From Paenibacillus massiliensis subsp. panacisoli DSM 21345 (GTDB taxonomy: Bacteria > Bacillota > Bacilli > Paenibacillales > Paenibacillaceae): 64,000 nucleotides of DNA. Where the stretch lies: positions 124,001 through 188,000 of the forward strand of contig NZ_AUFO01000015.1 in NCBI RefSeq assembly GCF_000426545.1, given 5' to 3'. Below are positions 16,646 through 25,498 of the stretch, piece by piece (within the stretch, counting starts at the first letter, position 1; the number at the start of each line of letters is the position of its first letter). Position numbers and translations under genes: made by a program. Below the pieces are notes generated by a model. That model had not been told where the DNA came from, made no database searches, and worked only from the letters and a program-made list of their open reading frames with translations.

Positions 16646-16727
16646 CAAGAGAAGAAGGACAAGAAACTCACAGTTGATCTAATCGTGGTGCTAGTTGTGA
16701 GCCGGAGCCCAGTAGGAAGAAGAGCGC

Positions 16728-16773
16728 AGGCCGCTTCAAAGTCCATGATTTCGGTGGCACTTGGAGCGGCCTT
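16728..16773 (+). terminator. Hairpin after the MerR-TipAS gene, likely terminator
   Basis: AGGCCGCTTCAAAGT (16728-16742) pairs with ACTTGGAGCGGCCTT (16759-16773) with one wobble. The T tract is weak, so efficiency is uncertain. Confidence 0.5.
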
Positions 16774-16864
16774 ATTGGGCATATATTTTATGCTGACGTG
16801 ATCGAGCCGACGACCTTGTGGATGCTGTATCGAATCGTCATACCTGGTAGAGCTAGTGAACATA

Positions 16865-17299
16865 TTACTCTTCCTCCTCGCGACGACGAGCCGAGCGCAA
16901 TCGGTGCACAATCGTTACCGGAGCTAGCGTGCAGAGGGTGGCAACGCCCCCCAACAGCAGACCCTCGGTCCATGGTCGATCGTTGGATAACGCCAGGTAG
17001 AGGACGAAGACCAGCACTCCAAGCATGAGGCATCCCAATACTTTATAGGAGTAGGGTCTGAGGGAAGCCGTCTTTGGCTCCTCATGATCTACAGAAATAT
17101 GCAGTTGAGCATAACCGAGTACCACCGCAGTTAGCATGAATACAAGCCACAATGGATTGGCGATCATCTGACGGGGGCCCTCCGACACTGCCTGATAGCC
17201 CAGTATAGCCAGAATTCCCAGGGACTGCACCATAAAAGCGAGCTTGATATGCTTAAGCTGTGCAAGTACCAGCCGTTCGTCTGTAATTTTCTTGAACAT
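16865..17299 (-). CDS. Four-helix membrane protein, partner of XRE regulator
   Basis: A 144-residue protein with a short charged N-terminus (MFKKITDERL), four predicted membrane helices (around residues 22-40, 48-66, 86-104, 113-130) and an acidic tail RRREEEE. It starts three bases after the stop of a small XRE regulator, with AAGGAGG upstream, so the two are co-transcribed and probably translationally coupled. Such XRE plus small-membrane-protein pairs are common in Bacillales, where the membrane protein may sense or sequester the regulator. Function unknown. Confidence 0.65.
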   Translation of the reverse strand: MFKKITDERLVLAQLKHIKLAFMVQSLGILAILGYQAVSEGPRQMIANPLWLVFMLTAVVLGYAQLHISVDHEEPKTASLRPYSYKVLGCLMLGVLVFVLYLALSNDRPWTEGLLLGGVATLCTLAPVTIVHRLRSARRREEEE

Positions 17300-17301
17300 C
17301 G

Positions 17302-17502
17302 TTATTCCTCCTTATCCTTCCAAAATAACTCATCCAGTGATTTGCCTACTTCGTGACAAATATCAAGACATAATTTGAGCGAGGGATTGTAGCTTCCCTT
17401 CTCAATGAGGCTAATCGTCTGTCTTGTGATGCCTGTCTTGGCGGCAAGCTCCTGCTGGGTCAGCCCCGCAGCCAGTCTGGCAAGTTTGACCCGGTTGTCC
17501 AA
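17302..17502 (-). CDS. Small XRE-family transcriptional regulator
   Basis: A 66-residue protein that is almost all helix-turn-helix: LAGLTQQELAAKTGITRQTISLIEKGSYNPSL is the five-helix XRE core. The tail DELFWKDKEE is typical of the YozG/YvaO-like short regulators. The TTG at 17502 is ten bases after GGGAGG; a GTG at 17514 overlaps that site. A 25-bp perfect palindrome upstream is the likely operator, so autorepression is expected. The gene leads a two-gene operon with the membrane protein. Confidence 0.8.
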   Translation of the reverse strand: MDNRVKLARLAAGLTQQELAAKTGITRQTISLIEKGSYNPSLKLCLDICHEVGKSLDELFWKDKEE

Positions 17503-17539
17503 TGAAGACAGCACCTCCCATCTACTTTAGATTGTAACA

Positions 17540-17564
17540 TATATATTCCATAATGGAATATATA
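17540..17564. promoter_or_regulatory. 25-bp palindrome, likely operator of the XRE regulator
   Basis: Two 12-base arms (TATATATTCCAT and ATGGAATATATA) around a single A form a perfect inverted repeat 38 bases before the XRE start and in the shared promoter region with the divergent serine hydrolase gene. It could control both. Confidence 0.65.
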
Positions 17565-17728
17565 AATTGCATTATTCTCATTTTTAATACCCTATACTCC
17601 TATACCCCTAATACCTCTTCCGTATTAAGGGAATATAATCATATCCATCCCCCACGGGTAGAGGATAGAATTTATGGGGTAGAGCGCATGAAGTTGGCCT
17701 AGATGACAGGAGAAGGAAGCTGAGAACA

Positions 17729-18958
17729 ATGAACCGATACGCTGAGTTGAAGATAGCTCTCTCCAGTCTTATGGAGGAACACGGTACTCCGGGGATGAGC
17801 GTGGCTGTCCTGCAGGGTGGACAGATCGCGTGGAGTGAGGGGCTAGGAACGCTAGAGAGAGGCAATGATCGTCCAGTAGCGCGAAATAGTCTGTTCCATG
17901 CCTGTTCCATGAGTAAAATGGTGACAGCATTAGGAGTGCTACGTCTTGTGCAGCAGGAGCGGCTCAGACTGGATGCAGATGTGAACGAGTATCTTGAGTC
18001 CTGGAAGCTGACAGAAGGCCCGAACATGAGGAATTCTATGGAACAGGACATGGGTCATGAACGGGAAAAGGACATGATCGGAGATCGTGGTAAGGAGGTA
18101 GACCAGCATGTCCTCGTCAAGCATATGGATGAAGTGTCAGATCAGAGACCGCGCTACCAGATCAGTGTTACGTTATCGCAGCTTCTGGCTCATCAGGGAG
18201 GGCTGGAGGACCCGGAGTGCAGTTTTGATGCATGTCGGCCTGATGATCAGGTGCCCGAGCTGGAGGACATTTTGGCGGGACGCACCCGGTATCTCCAGCA
18301 ACCGCTGAAAGTAAGCTATGTACCAGAGAGTCGGTTCAGCTACTCGGATGCGGGGTATTGCGTCATCGAGCTGATCGTTGAGCAGGTGACAGGTTTGCCT
18401 TTTGCGGAGGCCATGGATGAGCTGGTCATAGGACCACTGGGGCTTCGATACACCTCATTCTGGAATTCGGCTGCCGATCCTGAAGGAAGGACATTGCCCA
18501 TGGATATAGAAGGTGGGTGCAGCATTGCGGCAGGTCACAACGCTCAAGGCAGCGTCGTCCCTGGTAGACGAGCCTATTATCCTTATCAGGCAGCTGCAGG
18601 ATTATGGACCACGGCGGAGGATCTGGCACGAATGCTGGCTGCACTTATGGAAGCCTGGCATGGTGAATCCGTATCGCTCCTGCGACCCGATCTGGTCCGT
18701 TATATGCTGACAGGCTTCGGTTGTGAGCCAGCTGCGGGGATGGGTGTCTTCCTGCACTCCGCCGATGACGTCCTGCAGATCTTGTCCAGAGGCTGGGGGA
18801 TCGGCTTCCAAGGCATGCTGACGGCTTTTCCAGAGCGGGGAGTGGGTGTGGTTGTCCTGACAAACATGGACCCCGGCAGACCTCAGCAGGAGTCGGTGGT
18901 GGGTGCTGCAATTCGCGAGATAGCCAGAGCCTGTTCTTGGCCCGGGTCTCAAGGGTAG
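17729..18958 (+). CDS. Serine hydrolase, beta-lactamase/DD-peptidase fold (class C-like), cytoplasmic
   Basis: A 409-residue member of the beta-lactamase-related group (AmpC/EstB fold). The nucleophile motif is S-M-S-K at residues 60-63, and the second motif is YSDAGY (Y-S-D in place of Y-x-N) near residue 208. No clean H-x-G triad is seen at the C-terminus; GWGIGFQG is the nearest equivalent. There is no signal peptide, so it acts in the cytoplasm, probably as an esterase or peptidase rather than a resistance enzyme. A highly charged, Met-rich insertion of about 45 residues (around 95-140) separates motif 1 from the HQGGL segment and is unusual. Divergent from the XRE operon. Confidence 0.8.
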   Translation: MNRYAELKIALSSLMEEHGTPGMSVAVLQGGQIAWSEGLGTLERGNDRPVARNSLFHACSMSKMVTALGVLRLVQQERLRLDADVNEYLESWKLTEGPNMRNSMEQDMGHEREKDMIGDRGKEVDQHVLVKHMDEVSDQRPRYQISVTLSQLLAHQGGLEDPECSFDACRPDDQVPELEDILAGRTRYLQQPLKVSYVPESRFSYSDAGYCVIELIVEQVTGLPFAEAMDELVIGPLGLRYTSFWNSAADPEGRTLPMDIEGGCSIAAGHNAQGSVVPGRRAYYPYQAAAGLWTTAEDLARMLAALMEAWHGESVSLLRPDLVRYMLTGFGCEPAAGMGVFLHSADDVLQILSRGWGIGFQGMLTAFPERGVGVVVLTNMDPGRPQQESVVGAAIREIARACSWPGSQG

Positions 18959-18997
18959 AGAGTAAGGTTATCTAAGGAGATAAAAAGAATATTATTG

Positions 18998-19018
18998 TCC
19001 TAGTACCAGGTCCTAGGA
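18998..19018. promoter_or_regulatory. 21-bp near-perfect palindrome, FapR-like operator
   Basis: Arms TCCTAG-T-ACC and GGT-C-CTAGGA around a central A pair at nine of ten positions. It lies just upstream of TATAAT (19027-19032), in the spacer/-35 area of the promoter for the acyl-CoA synthetase. The core TAGTACC...GGT recalls the FapR box of Bacillales fatty-acid genes, as I remember it. The regulator assignment is inference. Confidence 0.55.
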
Positions 19019-19073
19019 TTTAGGAGTATAATATACATAGCTACACAATTGATCATAAGGGAGAGACCTGTCT

Positions 19074-20678
19074 TTGAATTTTGAACAGTGGATTGCACCT
19101 GAATATTATAATCTCACGACTGAGATGGAGAATCACCCGGCGGAGCGTGTAGCGCTGCGCTGGCTCAGCGACCATGGAGACATGGAGGAGATTACATACG
19201 GAGAGCTCCTCGGCAAGGCGAATCGTCTGGCGGCTGGACTCCATGGCCTGGGACTAGAGAAGGGAGATCGTGTGCTCGTCATGGTCCCTAGGCAGATTAT
19301 TGCCTATATCATCTATATCGCTTGTCTCAAGCTGGGTCTGGTCATTATTCCATCCTCTGAAATGCTGAGAGCCAAGGATCTCGAATATCGCCTGCGGCAT
19401 TCTGAAGCTCGTGCTGTCATTGCTTGGTCCGATACGACGGAGGAGGTTCAGAAGATTGAAGCGGATCTGCCCGCCCTCGCACACCGTATTGTCGTTCATT
19501 CCTCTACAAGCATGCAGGATGACGCATTCGTGACACCATCGGGCTGGGTGAATCTGAGTGAGCTTTTGCAGGAGGCGCCAGCTACGCCTATTTCTGTGCA
19601 GACTCATCGAGATGACATGGCGATCCTGGCATATACCTCGGGAACGACGGGCAATCCCAAGGGTGTGGTCCACAGCCATGGCTGGGGATACGCTCATCTG
19701 CGGATAGCCGCATCCCTGTGGCTGGACATTCAGCCTTCCGATACCGTATGGGCTACCGCTGCACCTGGCTGGCAGAAGTGGATCTGGAGTCCATTCCTGT
19801 CCGTGTTGGGTCGGGGTGCGACGGGCTTCATCTACAATGGTGGATTCAAGCCCGGACGTTATCTGAAGCTGATCCAGCAATATGGAATTCAGGTATTGTG
19901 CTGCACGCCTACCGAATATCGACTGATGGCGAAGGCAGAGGATCTGCCTGGCTATGATCTATCCAAGCTGCGCAGTGCCGTATCGGCGGGAGAGCCGCTG
20001 AATCAGGAGGTGATCGAGATTTTTGAGCGGCATTTCAATCTTACGATTCGCGATGGCTATGGGCAGACCGAGAGCACGCTACTGATCGGCAGCCTCAAGG
20101 ATGCACCGCTTCGGATCGGCTCCATGGGGCAGTCCATTACACCGGGACTCATCGAGATTATCGATGAGGATGGGCAGCCTCAGCCACCAGGGGTGGTGGG
20201 TGATATCGCAGTCCACCAAGACATGCCAGCCTTGTTCCGCACGTATTATCTGGACCCGGGCCGCAAGGAAGCCAGCATGCGCGGAGATTATTTTGTCACG
20301 GGAGACAGGGCCAGCAAGGATGAAGAGGGGTACTTCTGGTTCGAAGGCCGCGGGGATGACATTATTATCAGCTCTGGCTATACCATCGGTCCATTCGAGG
20401 TCGAGGAAGCGCTCATGAAGCATGAATGGGTCAAAGAATGTGCGGTCGTTGCCAGTCCCGATGAGATGCGGGGCCATGTCGTGAAGGCGTTCGTGGTGCT
20501 GCGCAATGAATCCGCAGCTTCGCCAGAGCTGGCGAGAGAGCTACAGAATCACGTAAAGGCCATTACGGCACCTTACAAATACCCGCGCAAGCTTGAATTC
20601 GTGAGCGATCTGCCGAAGACCAGCTCGGGCAAGATTCGACGGATAGAACTCCGTGAGCGGGAGAATAACCAAGCGTAA
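19074..20678 (+). CDS. Acyl-CoA synthetase, AMP-forming (medium-chain/AcsM-like)
   Basis: A 534-residue adenylate-forming enzyme that should activate a carboxylic acid as acyl-AMP and then acyl-CoA. The P-loop is YTSGTTGNPKGVVHSH (about 190-205), the adenine motif DGYGQTES, the ribose-binding Asp in YFVTGDRA, the hinge EGRGDDIIISSGYTIGPFEVE, and the C-terminal catalytic Lys in PKTSSGKIRR. The segment WATAAPGWQKW and overall layout match the medium-chain acyl-CoA synthetases (B. subtilis YtcI group) rather than long-chain LcfA. Start TTG at 19074, after GGGAGAG. It is a single gene behind a palindrome that suggests lipid-responsive repression. Confidence 0.85.
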   Translation: MNFEQWIAPEYYNLTTEMENHPAERVALRWLSDHGDMEEITYGELLGKANRLAAGLHGLGLEKGDRVLVMVPRQIIAYIIYIACLKLGLVIIPSSEMLRAKDLEYRLRHSEARAVIAWSDTTEEVQKIEADLPALAHRIVVHSSTSMQDDAFVTPSGWVNLSELLQEAPATPISVQTHRDDMAILAYTSGTTGNPKGVVHSHGWGYAHLRIAASLWLDIQPSDTVWATAAPGWQKWIWSPFLSVLGRGATGFIYNGGFKPGRYLKLIQQYGIQVLCCTPTEYRLMAKAEDLPGYDLSKLRSAVSAGEPLNQEVIEIFERHFNLTIRDGYGQTESTLLIGSLKDAPLRIGSMGQSITPGLIEIIDEDGQPQPPGVVGDIAVHQDMPALFRTYYLDPGRKEASMRGDYFVTGDRASKDEEGYFWFEGRGDDIIISSGYTIGPFEVEEALMKHEWVKECAVVASPDEMRGHVVKAFVVLRNESAASPELARELQNHVKAITAPYKYPRKLEFVSDLPKTSSGKIRRIELRERENNQA

Positions 20679-20884
20679 AGAGACTAAGCCAAGGGACCAA
20701 GCGTCGGCAATCAGGTACAAGCCAGAGTAGTGTGGTTGAATTTACATGATGAGGCGAAGTAGAGAAGTCTAAGCTTCACATTCATCGGGTCATCAGCAGG
20801 AGCTGAATCATTGCCCTGTGACAGCTGATGAGTAGCTCTGCACACGCATTAAGAAGGACACACGTAACGATCCACCTTATAATA
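20679..20884. other. Intergenic spacer with no recognisable feature
   Basis: About 200 bases between convergent genes. No open frame with a plausible start and no known RNA motif seen; the shared terminator lies at its right end. Confidence 0.5.
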
Positions 20885-20925
20885 AAAGGCCTGAAGCCAG
20901 GATTCATGATCCTTTGCTTCAGGCT
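20885..20925. terminator. Bidirectional terminator between acyl-CoA synthetase and Bce permease
   Basis: GCCTGAAGC (20889-20897) pairs with GCTTCAGGC (20916-20924). On the minus strand it is followed by CTTTTATTA, so it best serves the ABC permease gene. Confidence 0.7.
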
Positions 20926-20942
20926 ATTTGCGTTGATTATGG

Positions 20943-22832
20943 TCACATCACGGATTGCACCTGCCGGATATAGAAATATCTAACGATGACGAAGTATACG
21001 AACTGGATTAGACAGAAGATACCTAGCACGGAGGCGGATTCCCAGAATAGGGAGTATTCGAACATGTTCGACAAGGCCGTCAGGGCCACGGCACCGTGCA
21101 CTAATGCTATTACAATGGGAGTGAAGAACAGCAGGGAAATTTGCTGTGTAAGCACGTGGCTCAGCTCCTGCTTGCTCAGTCCCAGCTTGGCAATAGCTTT
21201 GAATTTCTCTTTATCCTCATCCAGATCGCTATAGAGACGGAAGTAGAGGAAGCTGCCGGCTGATACGAAGAATACAATTCCAATGAACAAGCCGATGAAT
21301 AGGATTGGGGCATAGCCCTTGATCGTATCGTCCAATTGATAGTCCCTCGGAAGGAATTGATATTGATCTCCATATTGCTTAAGCGTGCCCAGCAGGGCTT
21401 TACCTGCTGCAATAGCGCCGGGTTGTCCTGCTCTACCGTTCCACGCATAATAATGCTCTTGCTCGGCTGGCTTGCCTAACTGCGATTCGATATGATCTGG
21501 AACGATAAGATAGTGTAGTGAACCCGGCAGTAGATGGGATGTGACCTTCTGCTCTGCCCGGAGAGTGAGCTTGGATGATGTGATGAGCGGCTTGCTCAGC
21601 AGCTCGGAATCTTTCGGTGCAGCAAAACCGTAATCAGCCCCTACGACTATTGGAGCGTTGCCCGCAAGCTTGATCGGATCTGCCTGCATCAATCCGGCAA
21701 AGCGGTTATACTCTGATAAGCTGATCATCAAGATAGGTTGTTTTTGACCCTCGATCTGATAGTAATTCAGTCGGACATCGCCTCGCGTAGCCTGAATCTG
21801 CTCACGTTGAAGTGTCGATTCGATCAACTGCAGATGCATCTGCTGCTCAGTGTCTCCTTGCTTGGATACATAGTGGAAAATGTATGGGTTTATTTCAATG
21901 AGCGGCTTGGTCAGCACCGTGCGGAAGCCATACAATGAACCAATAGAACAGAAGGCGACAGTTGAGATAATGGCTACCAAGAAGAACGTACGTGCATTAT
22001 CCTTCATGCGGTAGGACAGGTCCGAGAACAACAGCATGTTCGTTTTCTTCCAGAAGATATGCTCCTTGGATTTGAGCTTGCGAATCAGGTAGACGCTAAG
22101 CTGAGTGAAGAATAGATAAGTGGCGATGCATACCATGATGACTACAGGAACCAACAGAAGTACTACTTCTACCCCCTTGGCGTTCAGGGATAACGTATAA
22201 CTGATGCCAATCAAGGCAACTACCAGTAGCGATAGTAGTAGGGAAGCCTTGGGCTCTCCTTTGGATATCTTGTTGCTCTTGATTAATTGGATAAGCTTGC
22301 CGCTACGCAGCACCATCGCAATGAAAAGAGAGATGAGCACGAACAGAATCAGAAATGAGATTAGTGTTACCGTGATAGCCTGCCACGGAATGTAGAAGGG
22401 CAGACTGCCCCCAAGCTGGAGAATGTTCTCTCCGAGCAGCAGGATGGCTTTGGCGAATATAAGTCCAAGCCCGATACCTCCTGCTGAGGCTGCGAGGCCG
22501 ATCAGCATATTCTCCAGGAAGACCATGCGTCGCAGCTGCCCATCCGACATGCCCTGCAGCATCAAGAGACCGAACTCCCGCTTGCGGGATTGCAGGAACG
22601 TACTCATGGAGTACAGCACGAAGAAGAAGGAGAATACATAGATGATCCATTTGGAGGAGGACAGGGCTGTAGCGGCACTGCCATGCACATTCTCTCCGCT
22701 GAGCATCGGATGGTAAGCGAAGATCGAGAAGGTGAAGAACACCATTACCGTGAAGAGACTGCTTAGGAAATAGGCGGCATAGAGACGCTTGTTCCTGAGG
22801 ACATTATTAAACGCGAATTGACGAAATGTCAT
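20943..22832 (-). CDS. BceB-type ABC transporter permease (module 1)
   Basis: A 629-residue permease with the BceB plan: one N-terminal helix, groups of membrane helices with FtsX-like character, and a large extracellular domain of about 200 residues between helices seven and eight (IEINPYIFHYVSKQGD to YQLDDTIKG) that senses peptide antibiotics. It pairs with the upstream ATPase and overlaps it by 26 bases. ATG 22832 is eight bases after AGGGGG; ATG 22838 is too close to it. With its kinase and regulator it should form a flux-sensing resistance module against cell-wall-active peptides such as bacitracin, lantibiotics or related compounds. The actual ligand cannot be read from sequence. Confidence 0.88.
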   Translation of the reverse strand: MTFRQFAFNNVLRNKRLYAAYFLSSLFTVMVFFTFSIFAYHPMLSGENVHGSAATALSSSKWIIYVFSFFFVLYSMSTFLQSRKREFGLLMLQGMSDGQLRRMVFLENMLIGLAASAGGIGLGLIFAKAILLLGENILQLGGSLPFYIPWQAITVTLISFLILFVLISLFIAMVLRSGKLIQLIKSNKISKGEPKASLLLSLLVVALIGISYTLSLNAKGVEVVLLLVPVVIMVCIATYLFFTQLSVYLIRKLKSKEHIFWKKTNMLLFSDLSYRMKDNARTFFLVAIISTVAFCSIGSLYGFRTVLTKPLIEINPYIFHYVSKQGDTEQQMHLQLIESTLQREQIQATRGDVRLNYYQIEGQKQPILMISLSEYNRFAGLMQADPIKLAGNAPIVVGADYGFAAPKDSELLSKPLITSSKLTLRAEQKVTSHLLPGSLHYLIVPDHIESQLGKPAEQEHYYAWNGRAGQPGAIAAGKALLGTLKQYGDQYQFLPRDYQLDDTIKGYAPILFIGLFIGIVFFVSAGSFLYFRLYSDLDEDKEKFKAIAKLGLSKQELSHVLTQQISLLFFTPIVIALVHGAVALTALSNMFEYSLFWESASVLGIFCLIQFVYFVIVRYFYIRQVQSVM

Positions 22833-23571
22833 TGGCATGGCCCCCTAATAGTGACAGCGTATCGATGATCTTTTGGAAAAAGGTCTGTCGGTTATCGCCT
22901 CGGTTAATTTCCGTATACAGCTTTCCGTCACGGATGAAGATGACCCGATGGCAGTAGCTTGCTGCCATGGCGTCATGAGTTACTAGCATCATGGTTGTGC
23001 GCTGCGTATGATTGATCCGTTCCAGCATTTCCATAACATCGCGGGCGGATTTGGAGTCCAGATTGCCAGTAGGCTCATCCGCTAGCAGCAGCTTGGGCGA
23101 ATGAATCATTGCTCTGGCAATGGCTGCCCGTTGGGCCTGTCCGCCTGATATTTCGTATGTGCGCTTGCTTAGGATGCCAGAAATACCTAGCTCATCGGCA
23201 ATCTTGCGAGCCTTCTCCTTCATATCCTGCACCTTGTGACCATCCAGGGTGAGAGGCAGAACCATATTCTCCTCTACCGTAAGAGTGTGCAAAAGATTAA
23301 AGTCTTGAAAGACAAAACCCAGCTCACGCCGCCGGAATCGGGCCAGTTCCTGCTTCTTCAGCTTCCCTGTATCCCGGCCATCCACCAGTATGCTCCCGGT
23401 TGTTGGTTCGTCAATGGTAGCAATCATATTTAGCAGTGTTGTCTTCCCGCTACCTGAGGGTCCCATGATTCCGACGAATTCCCCCTCCTCAATGGTGAAC
23501 TCGATATCCGTCAAGGCTCGATAAGCGATATTACCAGTATAGATTTTACTAACTTTATTGACATTCAGCAT
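22807..23571 (-). CDS. BceA-type ABC transporter ATP-binding protein (module 1)
   Basis: A 254-residue ATPase with Walker A GPSGSGKTT (about 38-46), Q-loop VFQDFNLL, signature ISGGQAQRAAIARA, Walker B LLLADEPTGNLD and the switch His in LVTHD. These are close to BceA/MacB-type ATPases. ATG 23571 follows AAAGGGGAGG at about six bases. It is the first gene of the transporter operon; a BceR-type inverted repeat 176 bases upstream indicates control by the neighbouring response regulator. Confidence 0.9.
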   Translation of the reverse strand: MLNVNKVSKIYTGNIAYRALTDIEFTIEEGEFVGIMGPSGSGKTTLLNMIATIDEPTTGSILVDGRDTGKLKKQELARFRRRELGFVFQDFNLLHTLTVEENMVLPLTLDGHKVQDMKEKARKIADELGISGILSKRTYEISGGQAQRAAIARAMIHSPKLLLADEPTGNLDSKSARDVMEMLERINHTQRTTMMLVTHDAMAASYCHRVIFIRDGKLYTEINRGDNRQTFFQKIIDTLSLLGGHANDISSIRV

Positions 23572-23746
23572 GATAGCCTCCCCTTTCGTCAGCATGCCGC
23601 ATAAGCCCCACAAGATCAGCTATTATTACAGAATAGGATCTCATCGCGTCGACTATGCTGGCTACCTTTCAGTTGTGCATCTATCAGATGTTCACAGTAT
23701 AGTGCTGATGTCTTCATCTGAACCATCGAATCAGCTTTCACTTTTA

Positions 23747-23760
23747 TTACATGCGTGTAA
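23747..23760. promoter_or_regulatory. BceR-type binding site, module 1
   Basis: TTACA-TGCG-TGTAA is an exact match to the T-n-ACA-N4-TGTAA pattern reported for BceR-like regulators. It lies between the kinase gene and the transporter operon. A possible -10 TATACT (minus strand, 23701-23696) lies about 46 bases downstream with only a weak -35, as expected for an activated promoter. Confidence 0.7.
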
Positions 23761-23795
23761 GGTTGGGGATTCCTTCCCTGCTTCGTTCCACTCGT

Positions 23796-24791
23796 TCAGG
23801 CGGATTCACGCTGAAAGGAGGAGAAGAGAATGCGGACGGTTGTCCCTTCACCTTCTATGGATTCCAGCTCAATACGATGATCCAGGCGGTCAGCAGCCTC
23901 CTTCGTCAGATACAGACCCATGCCTGTAGATTCGCGGAAGCCTCGACCATTCGCCCCGGTGAAGAACGGGCCGAAGACACGCTTAAGATCCGCAGCCGGG
24001 ATACCAACACCTTGATCCCGGACTTCGATGTAGGCCTGCTTCCCCTTCGCGCCAGAGGTAATGAGTACCTTGTCATGCTTTCCGGCGGAGTACTTGACCG
24101 CATTAATCACAATCTGCGAAATCATGAAGAAGAGCCATTTCTCATCAGTATCGACGCGAATGTCTTGTAGGGTACGAACCTCTGGATATACGTGACTGCG
24201 AATGAATAATCGCTTGTTATCATGCAGCACCTCGTTGACGAGCTTGGCCAAGGTCACGGATCGGACGTGAAAGTCCTGCTCAAAGCTACGCAGCCGGGCC
24301 ATGTACAGGACGGTGTTCAGATTGGAGCGCATTTGCTCCAGCTCTGCACGAATGCTCGCTCCCTCAGGCTCATCCATCTGTTGTACGGTTAGCTCGATGA
24401 CCGACAGAGGGGTCTTCATCTGATGCACCCATTGGTCCATGAAGGTCAGATGCTGACTTTGCTGTGCCTGGGCATGGTTCAGCTGGGTCTGGTAGTGCTT
24501 GTATTGGGTATGCAGTAGCAGCTCCAAAGCTTCGGAGATCGGTGCTGTGTCCATGGTGCGGAAGGAGGCATCCAGCTTGAGCATAGGTTCACTCAGACGC
24601 TGATAGTAGCGACGTCGGCTGATGTAGTGGTAGATGAGATAGCAGCTGAGCAGGAATATTCCAAGGAAGATAGAGTAGAGCGCTGGCCGAAGATGACGGT
24701 AGCCGTCCATCCAATAGATAGACAATATAAGTGCAAACTGAAGGCATTGCACTACTACCAATAAGGCATGCTCACGCAGGAATAATCTCAT
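23796..24791 (-). CDS. BceS-type intramembrane-sensing histidine kinase (module 1)
   Basis: A 331-residue kinase with two N-terminal membrane helices joined by a very short loop (residues about 10-27 and 36-56), so it lacks an extracellular sensor and must take its signal from the BceAB transporter. The H-box is WVHQMKTPLSVIEL; the ATPase part has NAVKYS (N-box), GVGIPAADL and GMGLYLTK. Its ATG overlaps the stop of the response regulator gene (ATGA), so the two are translationally coupled. Confidence 0.88.
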   Translation of the reverse strand: MRLFLREHALLVVVQCLQFALILSIYWMDGYRHLRPALYSIFLGIFLLSCYLIYHYISRRRYYQRLSEPMLKLDASFRTMDTAPISEALELLLHTQYKHYQTQLNHAQAQQSQHLTFMDQWVHQMKTPLSVIELTVQQMDEPEGASIRAELEQMRSNLNTVLYMARLRSFEQDFHVRSVTLAKLVNEVLHDNKRLFIRSHVYPEVRTLQDIRVDTDEKWLFFMISQIVINAVKYSAGKHDKVLITSGAKGKQAYIEVRDQGVGIPAADLKRVFGPFFTGANGRGFRESTGMGLYLTKEAADRLDHRIELESIEGEGTTVRILFSSFQRESA

Positions 24792-25498
24792 CGCTCCTCC
24801 TCCTGCAGCCAGGAGGTATTCAGCCGGTACCCTGTACCGCGCACGGTCTCAACGGCATCCTCGACGCCCAGCTCCTGGAATTTTTTGCGGACCCGAGTGA
24901 TATTGACGTTCAGTGTATTCTCATCTACGAAGGCTTGGTCGTCCCACAGCTTCTCCAGCAGAGCTTCTCTACTAGCTACCCGGGGATGGCGTTCCATCAG
25001 ACTCTCGATAATATCGGATTCCTTGCGTGTCAATGTCACGGTGTGAGTATCGAGGCTCAATTCCAGTCGCTCTGGGTAGAGGCGTAGCCCGGCTTTCTCC
25101 AGGATCTGCTCTGTATATTGGGCGGCATATTCTCCATAGGCGCGACGTAGGTGGCTACGGATCTTGGCCATCACGACTCCATAATGAAAGGGCTTCGTAA
25201 TATAATCATCTGCCCCATTCTCCAGTGCCATGATCTGATCCATCTCACCAGCACGAGCTGATATGAACAATACTGGGCACGTAGAGACCGCTCTTATCTG
25301 CCGGCACCAGTAATAGCCATCGTAACTGGGCAGATTCACATCAAGCAGGACCAGATCAGGGGAATGGATGTGGAATTCATCCAGTACATGCTCGAACCGG
25401 TAGGGCTGAACCACCTCATAGCCATACTTTGATATATGTGATTGCAGCAATTCTGCAATTTTGGGGTCATCCTCGACGATCATAATTTTTTGCATCAC
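24788..25498 (-). CDS. BceR-type response regulator, OmpR family (module 1)
   Basis: A 236-residue regulator: receiver domain with acidic pocket EDD near residue 9, phospho-acceptor in LVLLDVNLP (about D54), switch Ser/Lys in FISARAG and YITKPF, then a winged-helix output domain (about 135-230; RKESDIIESL, NTLNVNITRVRKKF, VRGTGYRL). The Y-x-W-C segment after the acceptor Asp and NTLNVN in the recognition helix are typical of the BceR subgroup. AAGGAG lies upstream; ATG 25498 or the next ATG at 25495. It should bind the inverted repeat at 23747-23760. Confidence 0.88.
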   Translation of the reverse strand: MMQKIMIVEDDPKIAELLQSHISKYGYEVVQPYRFEHVLDEFHIHSPDLVLLDVNLPSYDGYYWCRQIRAVSTCPVLFISARAGEMDQIMALENGADDYITKPFHYGVVMAKIRSHLRRAYGEYAAQYTEQILEKAGLRLYPERLELSLDTHTVTLTRKESDIIESLMERHPRVASREALLEKLWDDQAFVDENTLNVNITRVRKKFQELGVEDAVETVRGTGYRLNTSWLQEEER

